A stretch of 64,000 nucleotides of DNA from an uncultured bacterium (GTDB lineage Bacteria > Bacteroidota > Bacteroidia > Bacteroidales > Bacteroidaceae). A model generated the notes under the pieces. That model did no database searches. It was not told the origin of the DNA and was given only the letters and a program-made list of their open reading frames with translations. The stretch covers positions 16,761 to 80,760 of the forward strand of contig CAJMSE010000018.1 of NCBI GenBank assembly GCA_905216025.1, in the 5' to 3' direction. The translations under genes and the position numbers were made by a program. Numbering within the stretch: the first letter of the stretch is position 1; each line of letters begins with the position of its first letter. This document shows positions 41,608 to 51,635 of this stretch, in pieces.

Positions 41608-43047
41608 TCAAGATATTATAAAATAAATCCTGTCGTATATGTAGCTGAACACACCGAAGACAACTATACCGAATGTACAGATGCCCAAGGCCAGCTTACA
41701 GCATGTAGGAACCACAATTGGCTGTGCCAGATACTCGGGGATATCGTCTTCTGGAGTGATATACATTGCCTTGACTATCAGCAGGTAGTAATAGAGACTC
41801 ACTACCGTGTTTATCAAGGCAACGAACAGCACGACATAAGCGAGCAACTCACCATGACGCGCTGCCGCCATGAAGACGAAGAACTTGCTGAACATTCCGG
41901 CAAACGGAGGTATTCCGGCAAGCGAGAACAGCGCAAGCGTCATAAGGAAAGCCAGCTTAGGATTCTTCTTGTAGAACCCGTTGTAACGGCTGATATATGT
42001 GCTCTTATAGCGCTGCTCGACAATGCTGATGACGGCAAACACGCTCAGGTTGGCCACCACATAGACGAGTATGTAATATATCAGCGAAGCCATGCTCAGA
42101 TAGTTAACACCGAGTATGGCAAGCATTATATAACCTGCCTGAGATATGGAACTGAAAGCCATAAAGCGCTTCAGCTCTCTCTGACGTATGGCAAAGAGGT
42201 TGGCAACCGTTATGCTCAGTACGATGGTTATATAAAGCAGATAGTTCCAATACTCAATCAAATTGCCGAACACCTTGGTCAGGATTACCATTAGCGTGAA
42301 TGCAGCCGCACCTTTCGAGACAACACTCAGATAACCGGTGACCGGAGTCGGCGCACCCTGATATGAATCAGCCGTCCAGAAATGGAAAGGCACGAGAGAA
42401 ATCTTGAAGGCAAGGCCGCTGAAGAAGAACACCAGTCCCATTATTGTCAACGGAGACACCTGGATTGCCGCAGCCACATCTTCGAAATAGAGAGTGCCGA
42501 CAGCACCATAGATGAACGATATGCCATAGAGCATCACACCGCTCGAGAATGTAGCCATGAGGATGAACTTGGCCGCACCCTCAGCAGACTCCCTGCTCTT
42601 CTTGTCGAATGCCACAAGGCATGCCATAGGCACGGAAGCCATCTCCAATCCGAGGAAGAAGAGAAGGAAATGTCCTGAAGACATCATTATGTACATACCG
42701 AGAAGAGTCGATATGATGAGCTCGTAAAACTCACCCTCACGCTTTATCACAGAGTCACGGCGGAGCCACGGCTGGGCCATCATCACGACAATGGCAGAAC
42801 CAGCCGTAAGGATAGCCTTCATGAGATTTGCCGCATCGGTGGCATTATAAAGCCCGCCGAAAGCCTTTCCGGGAATTGTTGAGAAACAAGCCCAGCACTG
42901 AACAACAAGGAGGGATGCCGTAAGATAATAGAATGCATTGTAACGCTTGCCTTCATCATCGAGCATCATGTCTGCGATAAACACCACAATCAGCATGAAC
43001 GTCAGTGTGATTTCAGGCACCATACATATAAATTGACTGTAATCCAT
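41608..43047 (-). CDS. nuoN: NADH-quinone oxidoreductase subunit N
   Basis: 479 residues, 14 predicted membrane helices. The antiporter-like proton-channel signatures are present: LISTLLGMYIMMSSGHFLLFF (split), the Lys and Glu-bearing helices, and MALFSLAGIPPFAGMFSKF. It is one of three Mrp-like pumping subunits (L, M, N) of complex I in the inner membrane. It is the last gene of the nuo operon, 14 bp after nuoM, and the terminator lies 17 bp beyond its stop. Confidence 0.97.
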   Translation of the reverse strand: MDYSQFICMVPEITLTFMLIVVFIADMMLDDEGKRYNAFYYLTASLLVVQCWACFSTIPGKAFGGLYNATDAANLMKAILTAGSAIVVMMAQPWLRRDSVIKREGEFYELIISTLLGMYIMMSSGHFLLFFLGLEMASVPMACLVAFDKKSRESAEGAAKFILMATFSSGVMLYGISFIYGAVGTLYFEDVAAAIQVSPLTIMGLVFFFSGLAFKISLVPFHFWTADSYQGAPTPVTGYLSVVSKGAAAFTLMVILTKVFGNLIEYWNYLLYITIVLSITVANLFAIRQRELKRFMAFSSISQAGYIMLAILGVNYLSMASLIYYILVYVVANLSVFAVISIVEQRYKSTYISRYNGFYKKNPKLAFLMTLALFSLAGIPPFAGMFSKFFVFMAAARHGELLAYVVLFVALINTVVSLYYYLLIVKAMYITPEDDIPEYLAQPIVVPTCCKLALGICTFGIVVFGVFSYIYDRIYFIIS

Positions 43048-43061
43048 TTTCCCTAACGATT

Positions 43062-44546
43062 TTAGAAGTTAATTGCATTTAAAACAGGAGCGACTCCGTC
43101 GCTGATCACATTGCTGACCCACAAAGGCATGGAACCAAGGCCTGCCACGCAGAAAATGAGGCAGCATACAGATAACCGCTCATCCCATGTGGCATCGGTA
43201 AGCTCAAGGTAATGTGGATTTGTCACCTTGCCGAACAATATCATGCCGACGGTACGCAAGATGTAGACTGCCGTGACTACTATCGACATACATGCAATGA
43301 CAGTTGCCACACGATGGAACATGTCTGCATTCTCGAATGAACCGACAAAGATTGTCATCTCGGCAGCAAAGCCGGAGAATCCCGGAAGACCGAGGTTTGC
43401 AAGACCGGCAATGACATAACCGACACTGAGGAAAGGCATTATCTTCATCAGACCGCCGAGCTTATGTATGTCACGGGTATGGGTACGCCCGTAAATCATA
43501 CCGATAAGGGCGAAGAACAATGCTGTCATAAGACCGTGTGAGAGCATCTGGAGTATAGCTCCGGTGCAAGCAGTCTTTGTCATCATGAGCAGTGCGAAGA
43601 GCACAAGACCGCAGTGAGACACCGAAGAATAGGCATTGATGTATTTCAGGTCTGTCTGCACGCAGGCCGACAACGCTCCATACACAACGGAGATGGTCGT
43701 AAGAATGAGGAACACCCAAGCCAATTCCTTAGCGGCATCGGGCAACAGGTACATTGCTATGCGGAAGCATCCGTAACCTCCAAGCTTCATCAACACTCCG
43801 GCATGGAGCATCGACACTGCCGTAGGCGCAGAGGCATGACCATCGGGAGACCACGTATGGAAAGGGAAAAGAGCACCAAGCACACCGAAACCGATGAAGA
43901 TGAACGGGAAGAAAATCTTTTGTATCTCCACTGGGATGTTGTGCATTGCGGCTATCTCGGTTATTTCCATTGTTTTTCCGCCGCTGAAGTAGAATATGCC
44001 AAGGATTCCGATGATGAGCAACGCCGAGCCTCCCATCAGCATGAGAGTCAGCTTCATTGCCGCATACTCCTTGTTACCGCTTCCCCACACACCGATAAGA
44101 AGATACATAGGGATAAGGGCCACCTCATAGAACATGAACATGGTGAACAGGTCCATACTGATGAAGAATCCGTAAACACCGGTAGAAAGCAGGGTGAACC
44201 AAAGGAAATAGTCCTTTGTCATAGGCTTCAGCTGCCATGATGCGAACGTTCCGGTAAAGACGATTATACTCGAAAGAAGAAGCATCACGACAGAGATACC
44301 GTCTACACCGACGGCATAATAGATATGGAGAGGTTCAAACCATGGCCTGCTGAAGGTAAAAAGCATGGGAGAAGTATCGCCTCCCTGACGCGCCTGAATA
44401 AAAGCAACTGTCAGCCATACGGACAGTACAAGCAAACAGGTCGAGCCGGCCACCATCACGCCACGTACCTGATTGAGGTTGCGCGCAATCCAAAGACCGA
44501 GCAACATCAGGACGGGAATTACTACGAATAGACTTAATATACTCAT
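43062..44546 (-). CDS. nuoM: NADH-quinone oxidoreductase subunit M
   Basis: 494 residues. Diagnostic strings are FPFHTWSPDGHASAPTAVSM, LKYINAYSSVSHCGLV, and MLHAGVLMKLGGYGCFRIAM, with the conserved lysines and Glu of the proton path visible. It is a membrane proton-pumping subunit of complex I. It lies 9 bp after nuoL and 14 bp before nuoN. Confidence 0.97.
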   Translation of the reverse strand: MSILSLFVVIPVLMLLGLWIARNLNQVRGVMVAGSTCLLVLSVWLTVAFIQARQGGDTSPMLFTFSRPWFEPLHIYYAVGVDGISVVMLLLSSIIVFTGTFASWQLKPMTKDYFLWFTLLSTGVYGFFISMDLFTMFMFYEVALIPMYLLIGVWGSGNKEYAAMKLTLMLMGGSALLIIGILGIFYFSGGKTMEITEIAAMHNIPVEIQKIFFPFIFIGFGVLGALFPFHTWSPDGHASAPTAVSMLHAGVLMKLGGYGCFRIAMYLLPDAAKELAWVFLILTTISVVYGALSACVQTDLKYINAYSSVSHCGLVLFALLMMTKTACTGAILQMLSHGLMTALFFALIGMIYGRTHTRDIHKLGGLMKIMPFLSVGYVIAGLANLGLPGFSGFAAEMTIFVGSFENADMFHRVATVIACMSIVVTAVYILRTVGMILFGKVTNPHYLELTDATWDERLSVCCLIFCVAGLGSMPLWVSNVISDGVAPVLNAINF

Positions 44547-44555
44547 CTTTTATTT

Positions 44556-46547
44556 TTATATGCAAAGTAATACTAATGTTAATGCGACAGTTCCCGTGAG
44601 GAACCAAACTGCATACTGGCGCACATCACCGCTCTGCCACGGACGGATGGACTCACCGGCGGCATTCGCGCCCCAAGCCATGAAATCGAACGTTCCGTCT
44701 ATCACATGACGGTCGAACCATGCTATCGGTGTGCTCACACAACGGAATATTATCTTATGTGTGATAAACATCCATACCTCATCCATGTAGAAACGCTTGT
44801 AAGCAGCACGATGAAGTTTCGGGAAGCGCTTATAAAGCATATCGGCAACAGGCTGCTTCTCACCTATATATATATATGTGGCAAGAGTAATGCTGAGGAT
44901 AGCGATGATTGTGCTCGTTGCAGCCACCTGTGTATCGAAATGGATGGTATACTCTGCACCGGATGCCGTAACGAAACTGCCGAAGCTGCCACCCCACCCT
45001 GCAAAACCGGCTATAGTGGTGTATACACCTACACCGACGGTGATGACACAGAGAATGATGAGCGGAATGGTCATATTAAGCGGAGCCTCGTGCGGAGTGT
45101 GATGTGCATGGAGCTCCTTATTCTCCGTTCCCCAGAATATTCCGTAGTAAAGACGGAACATATAGAAAGCCGTCATGGCTGCCACTCCAGTCATTATCCA
45201 GCCAACAACAGGGCTGTATGCGAAGCATGCCGTGATGATTTCGTCCTTAGAGCTGAAGCCCGAGAAGAACGGTATACCGGCAATGGCAAGGCATGAGATA
45301 AGGAAAGTGATATGCGTTATGGGCATATACTTGCGGAGTCCGCCCATGGTCGACATTTCATTTGAATGAACGGCATGGATGATGCATCCGGCTCCAAGGA
45401 ACAGACAGGCCTTGAACATGGCATGTGTGAACAGGTGGAACATCGATGCCATATAGCCAAGCTGTGCATGATCGTCAAGCACTGCACCATGATGGCCGGG
45501 CATGCATACGCCGAGAGAAACCATCATGAAGGCAATCTGAGATATTGTCGAGAAAGCAAGCACACGCTTGATATCACTCTGTGCACAGGCCACAGCTGCT
45601 GCATAGAATGCAGTAAACACACCTACCCATACCACGATGCTCATCTGTCCGGGGGCATATTCAATCCACAACGGGAACAGGCGTGCAATCTGGAACACAC
45701 CGGCAACGACCATCGTTGCTGCATGGATAAGGGCGCTGACAGGTGTCGGTCCCTCCATGGCATCGGGCAGCCAGATGTGCAGCGGGAACATGGCACTCTT
45801 ACCGGCACCTCCGATGAACATCAGGACCAGAGCCGTGGGCAGGATAAAGCCTCCGGCAGCAACGGCCTTCATCACGTCAGCAGGAATAAACGGTGCTGCG
45901 CCGTTGCCCATCACGATATCTCCGGCAAAGGAGAAACTGAATGAACCGGTGTAGTAACCGAAGAGCAAAATACCGATAAGGAAGAACATATCGGCAAAAC
46001 GTGTGACGATAAATGCCTTCTTTGATGCCGACACAGCTGCCTGCAACGGATAGTAGAAACCGATAAGCAGGTAAGAGCTTACGCCCACAAGCTCCCAGAA
46101 CAGATACATCTGGAAAATATTGGTAGCCACAACCAGTCCGAGCATTGACATGGTGAAGAGGCTGAGGAATGCGTAATAACGCTGGAAGCCCTTTTCGCCA
46201 TGCATATATCCGAACGAATAGATATGCACCATGAGGCTGACGGTTGAAATAACGATAAGCATCATCACCGAAATCGGATCGAGCAGGATACCGAGGTTGA
46301 AGTTCAGCTGTCCAAGCGGCAACCATGTAAAGTTATAGGGCACCAATGTGGCAAACGTGCCGTCGGTACCACGGTCTGCCGTGAAATAGCAGAACGCCGT
46401 ATAATATGACAGCAGTGTGACAATGCCCAATGACACAGTACCGATGAGTCCGGCCGTCTTATGTGACAACTTCATGCCTGCAAGTCCGAGCACGAGGAAC
46501 GACAACAGAGGCAGAAGAAGTATTAAAAATACATAACTATAATCCAT
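44556..46547 (-). CDS. nuoL: NADH-quinone oxidoreductase subunit L
   Basis: 663 residues, including the long C-terminal part that carries the lateral helix. Signature segments are ELVGVSSYLLIGFYY, FPLHIWLPDAMEGPTPVSAL, IHAATMVVAGVFQIAR and SDIKRVLAFSTISQIAFMMV. It is the distal antiporter-like pump of complex I. It is separated from nuoK by 8 bp. Confidence 0.97.
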   Translation of the reverse strand: MDYSYVFLILLLPLLSFLVLGLAGMKLSHKTAGLIGTVSLGIVTLLSYYTAFCYFTADRGTDGTFATLVPYNFTWLPLGQLNFNLGILLDPISVMMLIVISTVSLMVHIYSFGYMHGEKGFQRYYAFLSLFTMSMLGLVVATNIFQMYLFWELVGVSSYLLIGFYYPLQAAVSASKKAFIVTRFADMFFLIGILLFGYYTGSFSFSFAGDIVMGNGAAPFIPADVMKAVAAGGFILPTALVLMFIGGAGKSAMFPLHIWLPDAMEGPTPVSALIHAATMVVAGVFQIARLFPLWIEYAPGQMSIVVWVGVFTAFYAAAVACAQSDIKRVLAFSTISQIAFMMVSLGVCMPGHHGAVLDDHAQLGYMASMFHLFTHAMFKACLFLGAGCIIHAVHSNEMSTMGGLRKYMPITHITFLISCLAIAGIPFFSGFSSKDEIITACFAYSPVVGWIMTGVAAMTAFYMFRLYYGIFWGTENKELHAHHTPHEAPLNMTIPLIILCVITVGVGVYTTIAGFAGWGGSFGSFVTASGAEYTIHFDTQVAATSTIIAILSITLATYIYIGEKQPVADMLYKRFPKLHRAAYKRFYMDEVWMFITHKIIFRCVSTPIAWFDRHVIDGTFDFMAWGANAAGESIRPWQSGDVRQYAVWFLTGTVALTLVLLCI

Positions 46548-46555
46548 AAGTCACA

Positions 46556-46864
46556 TTAATATTTCATGTTTTTGATATTGTCCACCGTATCACTGCTGAA
46601 GTTCCGGTAAACATTAATTATTATAGCGATAGCTACCGCACTCTCCGCTGCACTGACTCCAATGGAGAACAAGGTCATGAAAAAGCCCTCGAACTGTCCC
46701 GGAAAGAGAAGTCTGTTGAACGCTGCAAAGTTGATATCGACCGCATTGAGGATAAGTTCAACGGATATGAGCATAGCTATCAGATTGCGGCGTGTTACAA
46801 AACCGAACACACCGATAAAGAACAAAAGTGCGCTGAGCACGAAATAATATTCTACTGTTACCAT
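46556..46864 (-). CDS. nuoK: NADH-quinone oxidoreductase subunit K
   Basis: 102 residues with three helices. The two conserved membrane glutamates are seen in MLISVELILNAVDINFAAF and GVSAAESAVAIAIIINVYR. It belongs to the E-channel region of complex I. Its start overlaps the nuoJ stop by 7 bp. Confidence 0.97.
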   Translation of the reverse strand: MVTVEYYFVLSALLFFIGVFGFVTRRNLIAMLISVELILNAVDINFAAFNRLLFPGQFEGFFMTLFSIGVSAAESAVAIAIIINVYRNFSSDTVDNIKNMKY

Positions 46865-47400
46865 ATGTCTTCCTCCTCTTCTTCGTTAGACAACTTCCTT
46901 GAAACCACAATACCTCCGATAATACATGCGAGCAGAAATATCGAGATAAACTCGAACGGAAGTACATACTGATACTTATCGCTGCCGAGCAGAGACTCTC
47001 CGATGACCTTCATAGGCACCTCACCGGCAGATGCATCGCAAGCTACGGTGATAAGTTCGCTCTTCAGCAGTATCAGAGATACCAGAGCAAAGCCCACGAG
47101 AGACAAGGCGGCACCCGATAAGATGCGGCTGCCCTTCATCTTCTCAACCAGTCCCTGAAGCGCACGCTTGCTCACAAGCTGTATGGCAAAGACGTATATC
47201 ATTGTCACACCACCTGCATAGATGCTTATCTGTGCCGCACCAAGGTAAGTATAGTCAAGCAGGAAATAAAGTCCTGCCACTCCAAAGAGAACGAACAGCA
47301 TGAATGTGGCTGCTCTCATTATCCTTTTCGTTGCCACGCACATCACGGCGGAGCCTATGATGACGACAGCAAGAATTATAAACATTATTAAATTAGCCAT
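46858..47400 (-). CDS. nuoJ: NADH-quinone oxidoreductase subunit J
   Basis: 180 residues with five membrane helices. The family pattern is present in LFGVAGLYFLLDYTYLGAAQ and IYAGGVTMIYVFAIQLVSK, which contains the pi-bulge helix involved in coupling. The C-terminal tail is acidic (EEEEED). It overlaps nuoK by 7 bp and lies 15 bp after nuoI. Confidence 0.96.
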   Translation of the reverse strand: MANLIMFIILAVVIIGSAVMCVATKRIMRAATFMLFVLFGVAGLYFLLDYTYLGAAQISIYAGGVTMIYVFAIQLVSKRALQGLVEKMKGSRILSGAALSLVGFALVSLILLKSELITVACDASAGEVPMKVIGESLLGSDKYQYVLPFEFISIFLLACIIGGIVVSRKLSNEEEEEDIW

Positions 47401-47415
47401 ATCTTCATTCTCCTA

Positions 47416-47943
47416 TCACTTTTTAGTATTCCACGTTCCAACCTCCGGCTGGTTACCGCCGTCTATGATGTTGGGCAACGAAGGCTTATACTCCACTTCC
47501 TTGTCCAGATGCAGCACCAACGACTCGCGTCCGAATGTTGAATTCTCAAAATCATTTGTAAACTTGATAGCATCCTGCGGACACACATTCACACACAACT
47601 GGCAGAACATGCATTCACCCATGTCGTACTGATAGTCGACGAGCACGCGCTTCTTCTTGCCGTCCTCCATCTCCTTCATCTCCGACTTTATCGTGATTGT
47701 GCCGTTAGGGCATGCCTTTTCACAGAGTGTGCAGGCGATGCACTTGTGGTTGCCTTCTGCATCATGCGGCATGACAAGACGTCCGCGGTGACGTGCGGAT
47801 ACATACAGCGTGGTCTTACGGTTCTCCGGATACTGCTCGGTCACTTTGGGAATGAAATACTCCTTCCAAGTGACTTTCATTCCGGTAAGCAATGACTTCA
47901 CACCACTCACCGCCTCTGAAATATAATACTTAAAATCTTCCAT
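47416..47943 (-). CDS. nuoI: NADH-quinone oxidoreductase subunit I (2x 4Fe-4S)
   Basis: 175 residues. The two ferredoxin motifs CIACTLCEKACPNGTI and CMFCQLCVNVCPQDAI bind clusters N6a and N6b on the connecting arm. The N-terminus has the expected membrane-contact helix. With nuoE, F and G missing, this subunit is the likely docking point for the electron donor, perhaps ferredoxin or flavodoxin; that is inference. Confidence 0.97.
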   Translation of the reverse strand: MEDFKYYISEAVSGVKSLLTGMKVTWKEYFIPKVTEQYPENRKTTLYVSARHRGRLVMPHDAEGNHKCIACTLCEKACPNGTITIKSEMKEMEDGKKKRVLVDYQYDMGECMFCQLCVNVCPQDAIKFTNDFENSTFGRESLVLHLDKEVEYKPSLPNIIDGGNQPEVGTWNTKK

Positions 47944-47953
47944 TTCTTACTAC

Positions 47954-49039
47954 TTAAAAATACAATCCCAAAGCTACTACGACTGTCATCAGTACCAGAT
48001 TCAGCAGAGACAGCGGCATAAGATATTTCCATTCGAGCTTAAGTATCTGGTCGATGCGCAGGCGTGGGAACGACCAGCGTATCCACAGCAGCACCCAAAC
48101 GATGGCGAATGTCTTGCCGAGGAACCAAACGATACCGGGGATATAGTCCATCACGGCATCGACACCGGATACACCTATATGCAGCGGCATCCATCCGCCG
48201 AGGAACACCGTCGTGGCGATTCCTGCAATGACGAACATGTTAAGATACTCGGCCAGATAGAAGAAGCCGAATCCCATGCCTGAATACTCCGTGTGATAAC
48301 CGGCCGTAAGTTCGCTCTCGGCCTCAGCGAGGTCGAACGGGCCACGGTTTGCCTCGGCATTACCGGCAACGAGGAACACAAGGAAAGCGATGATGGCAGG
48401 GATATGTCCCTGGAACACGAGCCATCCAAAAGGACCGCCCTGAGCCTCTACAATACCGCTCATCTGCATCGTACCTGTCAGCACCACGGCCGTGATGAGA
48501 CAGAGACAGAGAGACATCTCATAGGAAATCATCTGCACCGCACCACGCATGGCCGACACCACGCTGTACTTGTTGTTCGAGCCCCATCCGGCAAGGAAGA
48601 TGCCGACGACACCTATACTGGATATCGCCGTGAGCAGGAATATACCTACATTAAAGTCGAGGATGCCTGCACCCTTATTCCAAGGCAGGAACGAGAACGT
48701 TCCGACCGAAGCAATAAGCACAAGGAACGGAGCAACGAGATAAAGCACCTTATCTGCCTTATCGACAAAGAAAATCTCTTTCTGGAGCATCTTCAGCACG
48801 TCTGCAAACACCTGAAATACGCCCCAGGGGCCGACACGCATCGGGCCGAGACGGCACTGGAAATAAGCACAGACCTTGCGCTCCATGAATATCAGCACGA
48901 TGGCAAGCATGGCATAAGCTGCAAGAATCAGCACGCCGACAAGCACGCACTCGATAAGTATAGACAGCAGATCGCCCAACCCGAGGGTGTTGCGCAGCAG
49001 ACTGTCAAACCAAGTTGTTACTATACTAAAATCAAACAT
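47954..49039 (-). CDS. nuoH: NADH-quinone oxidoreductase subunit H
   Basis: 361 residues with eight membrane helices. Quinone-chamber and E-channel signatures are clear: GPMRVGPWGVFQVFADVLKM, RGPFDLAEAESELTAGYHTE and WIRWSFPRLRIDQILKLEW. It links the hydrophilic arm to the membrane arm. It lies 10 bp upstream of nuoI and 6 bp after nuoCD. Confidence 0.97.
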   Translation of the reverse strand: MFDFSIVTTWFDSLLRNTLGLGDLLSILIECVLVGVLILAAYAMLAIVLIFMERKVCAYFQCRLGPMRVGPWGVFQVFADVLKMLQKEIFFVDKADKVLYLVAPFLVLIASVGTFSFLPWNKGAGILDFNVGIFLLTAISSIGVVGIFLAGWGSNNKYSVVSAMRGAVQMISYEMSLCLCLITAVVLTGTMQMSGIVEAQGGPFGWLVFQGHIPAIIAFLVFLVAGNAEANRGPFDLAEAESELTAGYHTEYSGMGFGFFYLAEYLNMFVIAGIATTVFLGGWMPLHIGVSGVDAVMDYIPGIVWFLGKTFAIVWVLLWIRWSFPRLRIDQILKLEWKYLMPLSLLNLVLMTVVVALGLYF

Positions 49040-49045
49040 AACTTA

Positions 49046-50614
49046 TTATCTGTCTATATCCGGAATTACATAATCTAATGTTGCGCCTACAGAGATGAGG
49101 TCGGCAATCTTCTCGCCACGCAGAATCTCATCCATGGCCGATACGAGCGGTAAGCCCATCGGGCGGAACTTCAGACGATACGGGCTCTTGTCTCCTCTTG
49201 AGTCAAGATATACGCCAATCTCGCCACGGCTTCCCTCGCATGATGTGTACCACTGTCCCTCCGGAACACGGATTATAGGCTTCTGCTTGATATAGAAGTC
49301 ACCGGCCGGAATGTTGTCGATGAGCTGCTCGATGATACGGATGCTCTGCTCCATCTCTTTCATACGGACCATGTATCTGCTGTAGCAGTCGCCGAATGAG
49401 CTGGTTATCTCATCAAACTCTACCTTGTCGTACATGGCGTAAGGATGGTTCTTGCGCACGTCGTTGTTCCATCCTGCGGCACGTCCTGTACCTCCGGTAC
49501 ATCCGTAGCTTATGGCATCCTCCTTGAACAGGCGTCCCACCCGGATGAACCGGTTTCTCAAGATGACGTTTCCGGTGAATATCTCATGATATTCCTCAAA
49601 CTTAGGCTTCAGATAAGCACACAGCTTCTTGACATTCTGCACGAAGTTCGGGTCTATGTCTGCCTGACATCCGCCAATCCTGTAATAGTTCTGGATAAGA
49701 CGGCCGCCTGTCGTTTCCTCCATAACGTTCAGCACCTGCTCACGCTCACGCATGCCATATATGAATGCCGTGAGTGCGCCAAGGTCCTGTGCGCAGCAGC
49801 TGTAGAACAGCAAATGGCTGTCGATACGCTGCAACTCGTCCATTATCGTACGGATATACTTGATGCGGTCCGTCAGTTCCACGCCCATAGCCTCCTCTAT
49901 CACCGAGCAGAGAGCATGGCGGTTCATCATCGCACTCAGATAGTCCATACGGTCTGTCAGGGCCAGAGTCTGCGGATAGGTGTAGCTCTCGCACATCTTC
50001 TCTATTCCGCGGTGTATGTATCCGCAGTGCGGATATATCTTCTTTATGGTCTCTCCCTCAAGCACTGTCTGCAAGCGGAGCACTCCATGCGTGGCCGGGT
50101 GCTGCGGACCGATGTTGATAACATAGTCGTCGGAAGAGAACAGCGGACGCTTCTTCTCCACGATCCTGCCGTTATTGTCAAGGCTATACTCAACCGTATA
50201 GTCAGGCTCCGGGTCGTCAGTCAGTACATACGAGTTGTTTTCCGGACTCATGTCATAGTCCTTGCGGAACGGATATCCCTTGAAGTCGGAACGCAGATAA
50301 AGCCTGCGCATATCCTTATGCCCGATGAACTTTATTCCGAAGAAATCATAAACCTCACGCTCGAGCAGTTCGGCTGCCATCCACAGGCGGCAAACCGAGG
50401 GTATATACGGCTCGTTGCGGTCTGCGTTTACAGCCTTGACACTGATGCGCTCATGTGTAATGGTGTTCTCAAGAATATATATACATCCGAGTCCTTCCTC
50501 GCCGAAGTCTTCTCCAACTATCGTCACAAGGAAGTCAAAACCCTTCTCTTTCTTCAGTTTCGCCATCTCCTCGGCAAAAACATTCAGTTCGAATTGTATG
50601 TGTTCTAATTTCAT
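49046..50614 (-). CDS. nuoCD: NADH-quinone oxidoreductase subunits C and D, fused
   Basis: 522 residues. Residues 1 to about 140 are the 30-kDa (NuoC) domain (ERISVKAVNADRNEPYIPSV, AELLEREVYDFFGIKFIGH), and the remainder is the 49-kDa (NuoD) domain (NIGPQHPATHGVLRLQTVLE, PHCGYIHRGIEKMCE, DRMDYLSAMMN). The quinone-binding His and Tyr of NuoD are present. The fusion is found in several phyla and fits a Bacteroidetes nuo operon. Confidence 0.97.
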   Translation of the reverse strand: MKLEHIQFELNVFAEEMAKLKKEKGFDFLVTIVGEDFGEEGLGCIYILENTITHERISVKAVNADRNEPYIPSVCRLWMAAELLEREVYDFFGIKFIGHKDMRRLYLRSDFKGYPFRKDYDMSPENNSYVLTDDPEPDYTVEYSLDNNGRIVEKKRPLFSSDDYVINIGPQHPATHGVLRLQTVLEGETIKKIYPHCGYIHRGIEKMCESYTYPQTLALTDRMDYLSAMMNRHALCSVIEEAMGVELTDRIKYIRTIMDELQRIDSHLLFYSCCAQDLGALTAFIYGMREREQVLNVMEETTGGRLIQNYYRIGGCQADIDPNFVQNVKKLCAYLKPKFEEYHEIFTGNVILRNRFIRVGRLFKEDAISYGCTGGTGRAAGWNNDVRKNHPYAMYDKVEFDEITSSFGDCYSRYMVRMKEMEQSIRIIEQLIDNIPAGDFYIKQKPIIRVPEGQWYTSCEGSRGEIGVYLDSRGDKSPYRLKFRPMGLPLVSAMDEILRGEKIADLISVGATLDYVIPDIDR

Positions 50615-50632
50615 CTTTGTCTTCCTCTCCTT

Positions 50633-51250
50633 TTAGTCGTTATTGGATTCTTCAGGCACACCGGCCACAACAAGCGGTTTCTTCTCCTTGTGGTTGCGGC
50701 CGCCGAAGAACTTTTCAATCTTCACCTTACGCTGCAGCTGCATCATTCCGTAAAGTATCGCCTCCGGACGCGGGGGGCAACCGGGTACGAACACATCCAC
50801 AGGGACAATCTCCTCGATGCCCTTCACCACATGATAGCTGCTCTTGAACGGGCCTCCGGATATGGCGCATCCGCCGACGGCAACCACATATTTCGGCTCT
50901 GCCATCTCATCGTAAAGACGCTTCAGCACCGGAGCCATCTTGTGCGTGATTGTTCCGGCACACATTATCAGGTCTGCCTGACGCGGAGAGTTACGCGTAA
51001 CCTCGAATCCGAAGCGGGCAAAGTCGTAGCGGGCGCATCCCACGGCCATGAACTCGATACCGCAGCAGCTCGTTGCAAAGGTCAGCGACCAGAGAGAGTT
51101 GCTGCGTCCCCAGTTGATAGCCTGGTCAAGCGAGCCAACGAACACATCCACCCCACCCTCGTGGAGTTCCTCTATAATTTTCTCAAGGTTCTCATTGTCC
51201 TTAAACTCAGAGTAAGGGATACTCTTGATATGCGGCTTTCTTACTTCCAT
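50633..51250 (-). CDS. nuoB: NADH-quinone oxidoreductase subunit B
   Basis: About 205 residues from the ATG at 51250, which overlaps the end of nuoA by 10 bp; the longer frame to 51322 only reads through nuoA. N2-cluster cysteines occur in FATSCCGIEFMAVG, ADLIMCAGTITHKMA and VFVPGCPPRPEAI. The N2 centre passes electrons to quinone. The C-terminus has a basic extension of about 30 residues. Confidence 0.96.
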   Translation of the reverse strand: MEVRKPHIKSIPYSEFKDNENLEKIIEELHEGGVDVFVGSLDQAINWGRSNSLWSLTFATSCCGIEFMAVGCARYDFARFGFEVTRNSPRQADLIMCAGTITHKMAPVLKRLYDEMAEPKYVVAVGGCAISGGPFKSSYHVVKGIEEIVPVDVFVPGCPPRPEAILYGMMQLQRKVKIEKFFGGRNHKEKKPLVVAGVPEESNND

Positions 51251-51591
51251 TCCAACGCTCCTTTCCGCCAGGCGTATGCCAAGCCAAATACAAGTACCAA
51301 AAGGAAAAAGCCGATGCTGCACAGCGCCAACGCACCGAATTCCTTAACCACTACTGCCCATGGATACAGGAAGACTGTCTCCACATCGAACATCAGAAAA
51401 AGAATCGCAAACAGGTAGTACCCCACATGAACAGGTATCCAAGACGATCCGCGCGTGGGAATACCACACTCGAAAGGCTCTCCTTTTACCTTATTATATG
51501 TGCGCGGTCCGATGAGCTTTGCCATCACATAAGCCGCAGCCACCAGTACGATAGCCGTCATAATGACGGTAAGTAACAAGATAAAATACAT
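51241..51591 (-). CDS. nuoA: NADH-quinone oxidoreductase subunit A
   Basis: 116 residues with three membrane helices. The loop GEPFECGIPTRGSSWIPVHV with its conserved Glu and Cys and the helix FAILFLMFDVETVFLYPWAV are diagnostic. It is the first gene of the operon, transcribed from a promoter at 51636-51643, with a leader of roughly 40 nt. Confidence 0.97.
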   Translation of the reverse strand: MYFILLLTVIMTAIVLVAAAYVMAKLIGPRTYNKVKGEPFECGIPTRGSSWIPVHVGYYLFAILFLMFDVETVFLYPWAVVVKEFGALALCSIGFFLLVLVFGLAYAWRKGALEWK

Positions 51592-51635
51592 AAAATATTA
51601 TAATATTACAAATTTGTACGCTGTTAAAAGCGGTG

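Noticed and set aside
51251..51322. Longer NuoB start
   Set aside because: The extra codons only re-read the end of nuoA in another frame; MEVRKPHIKS at 51250 is the natural start.
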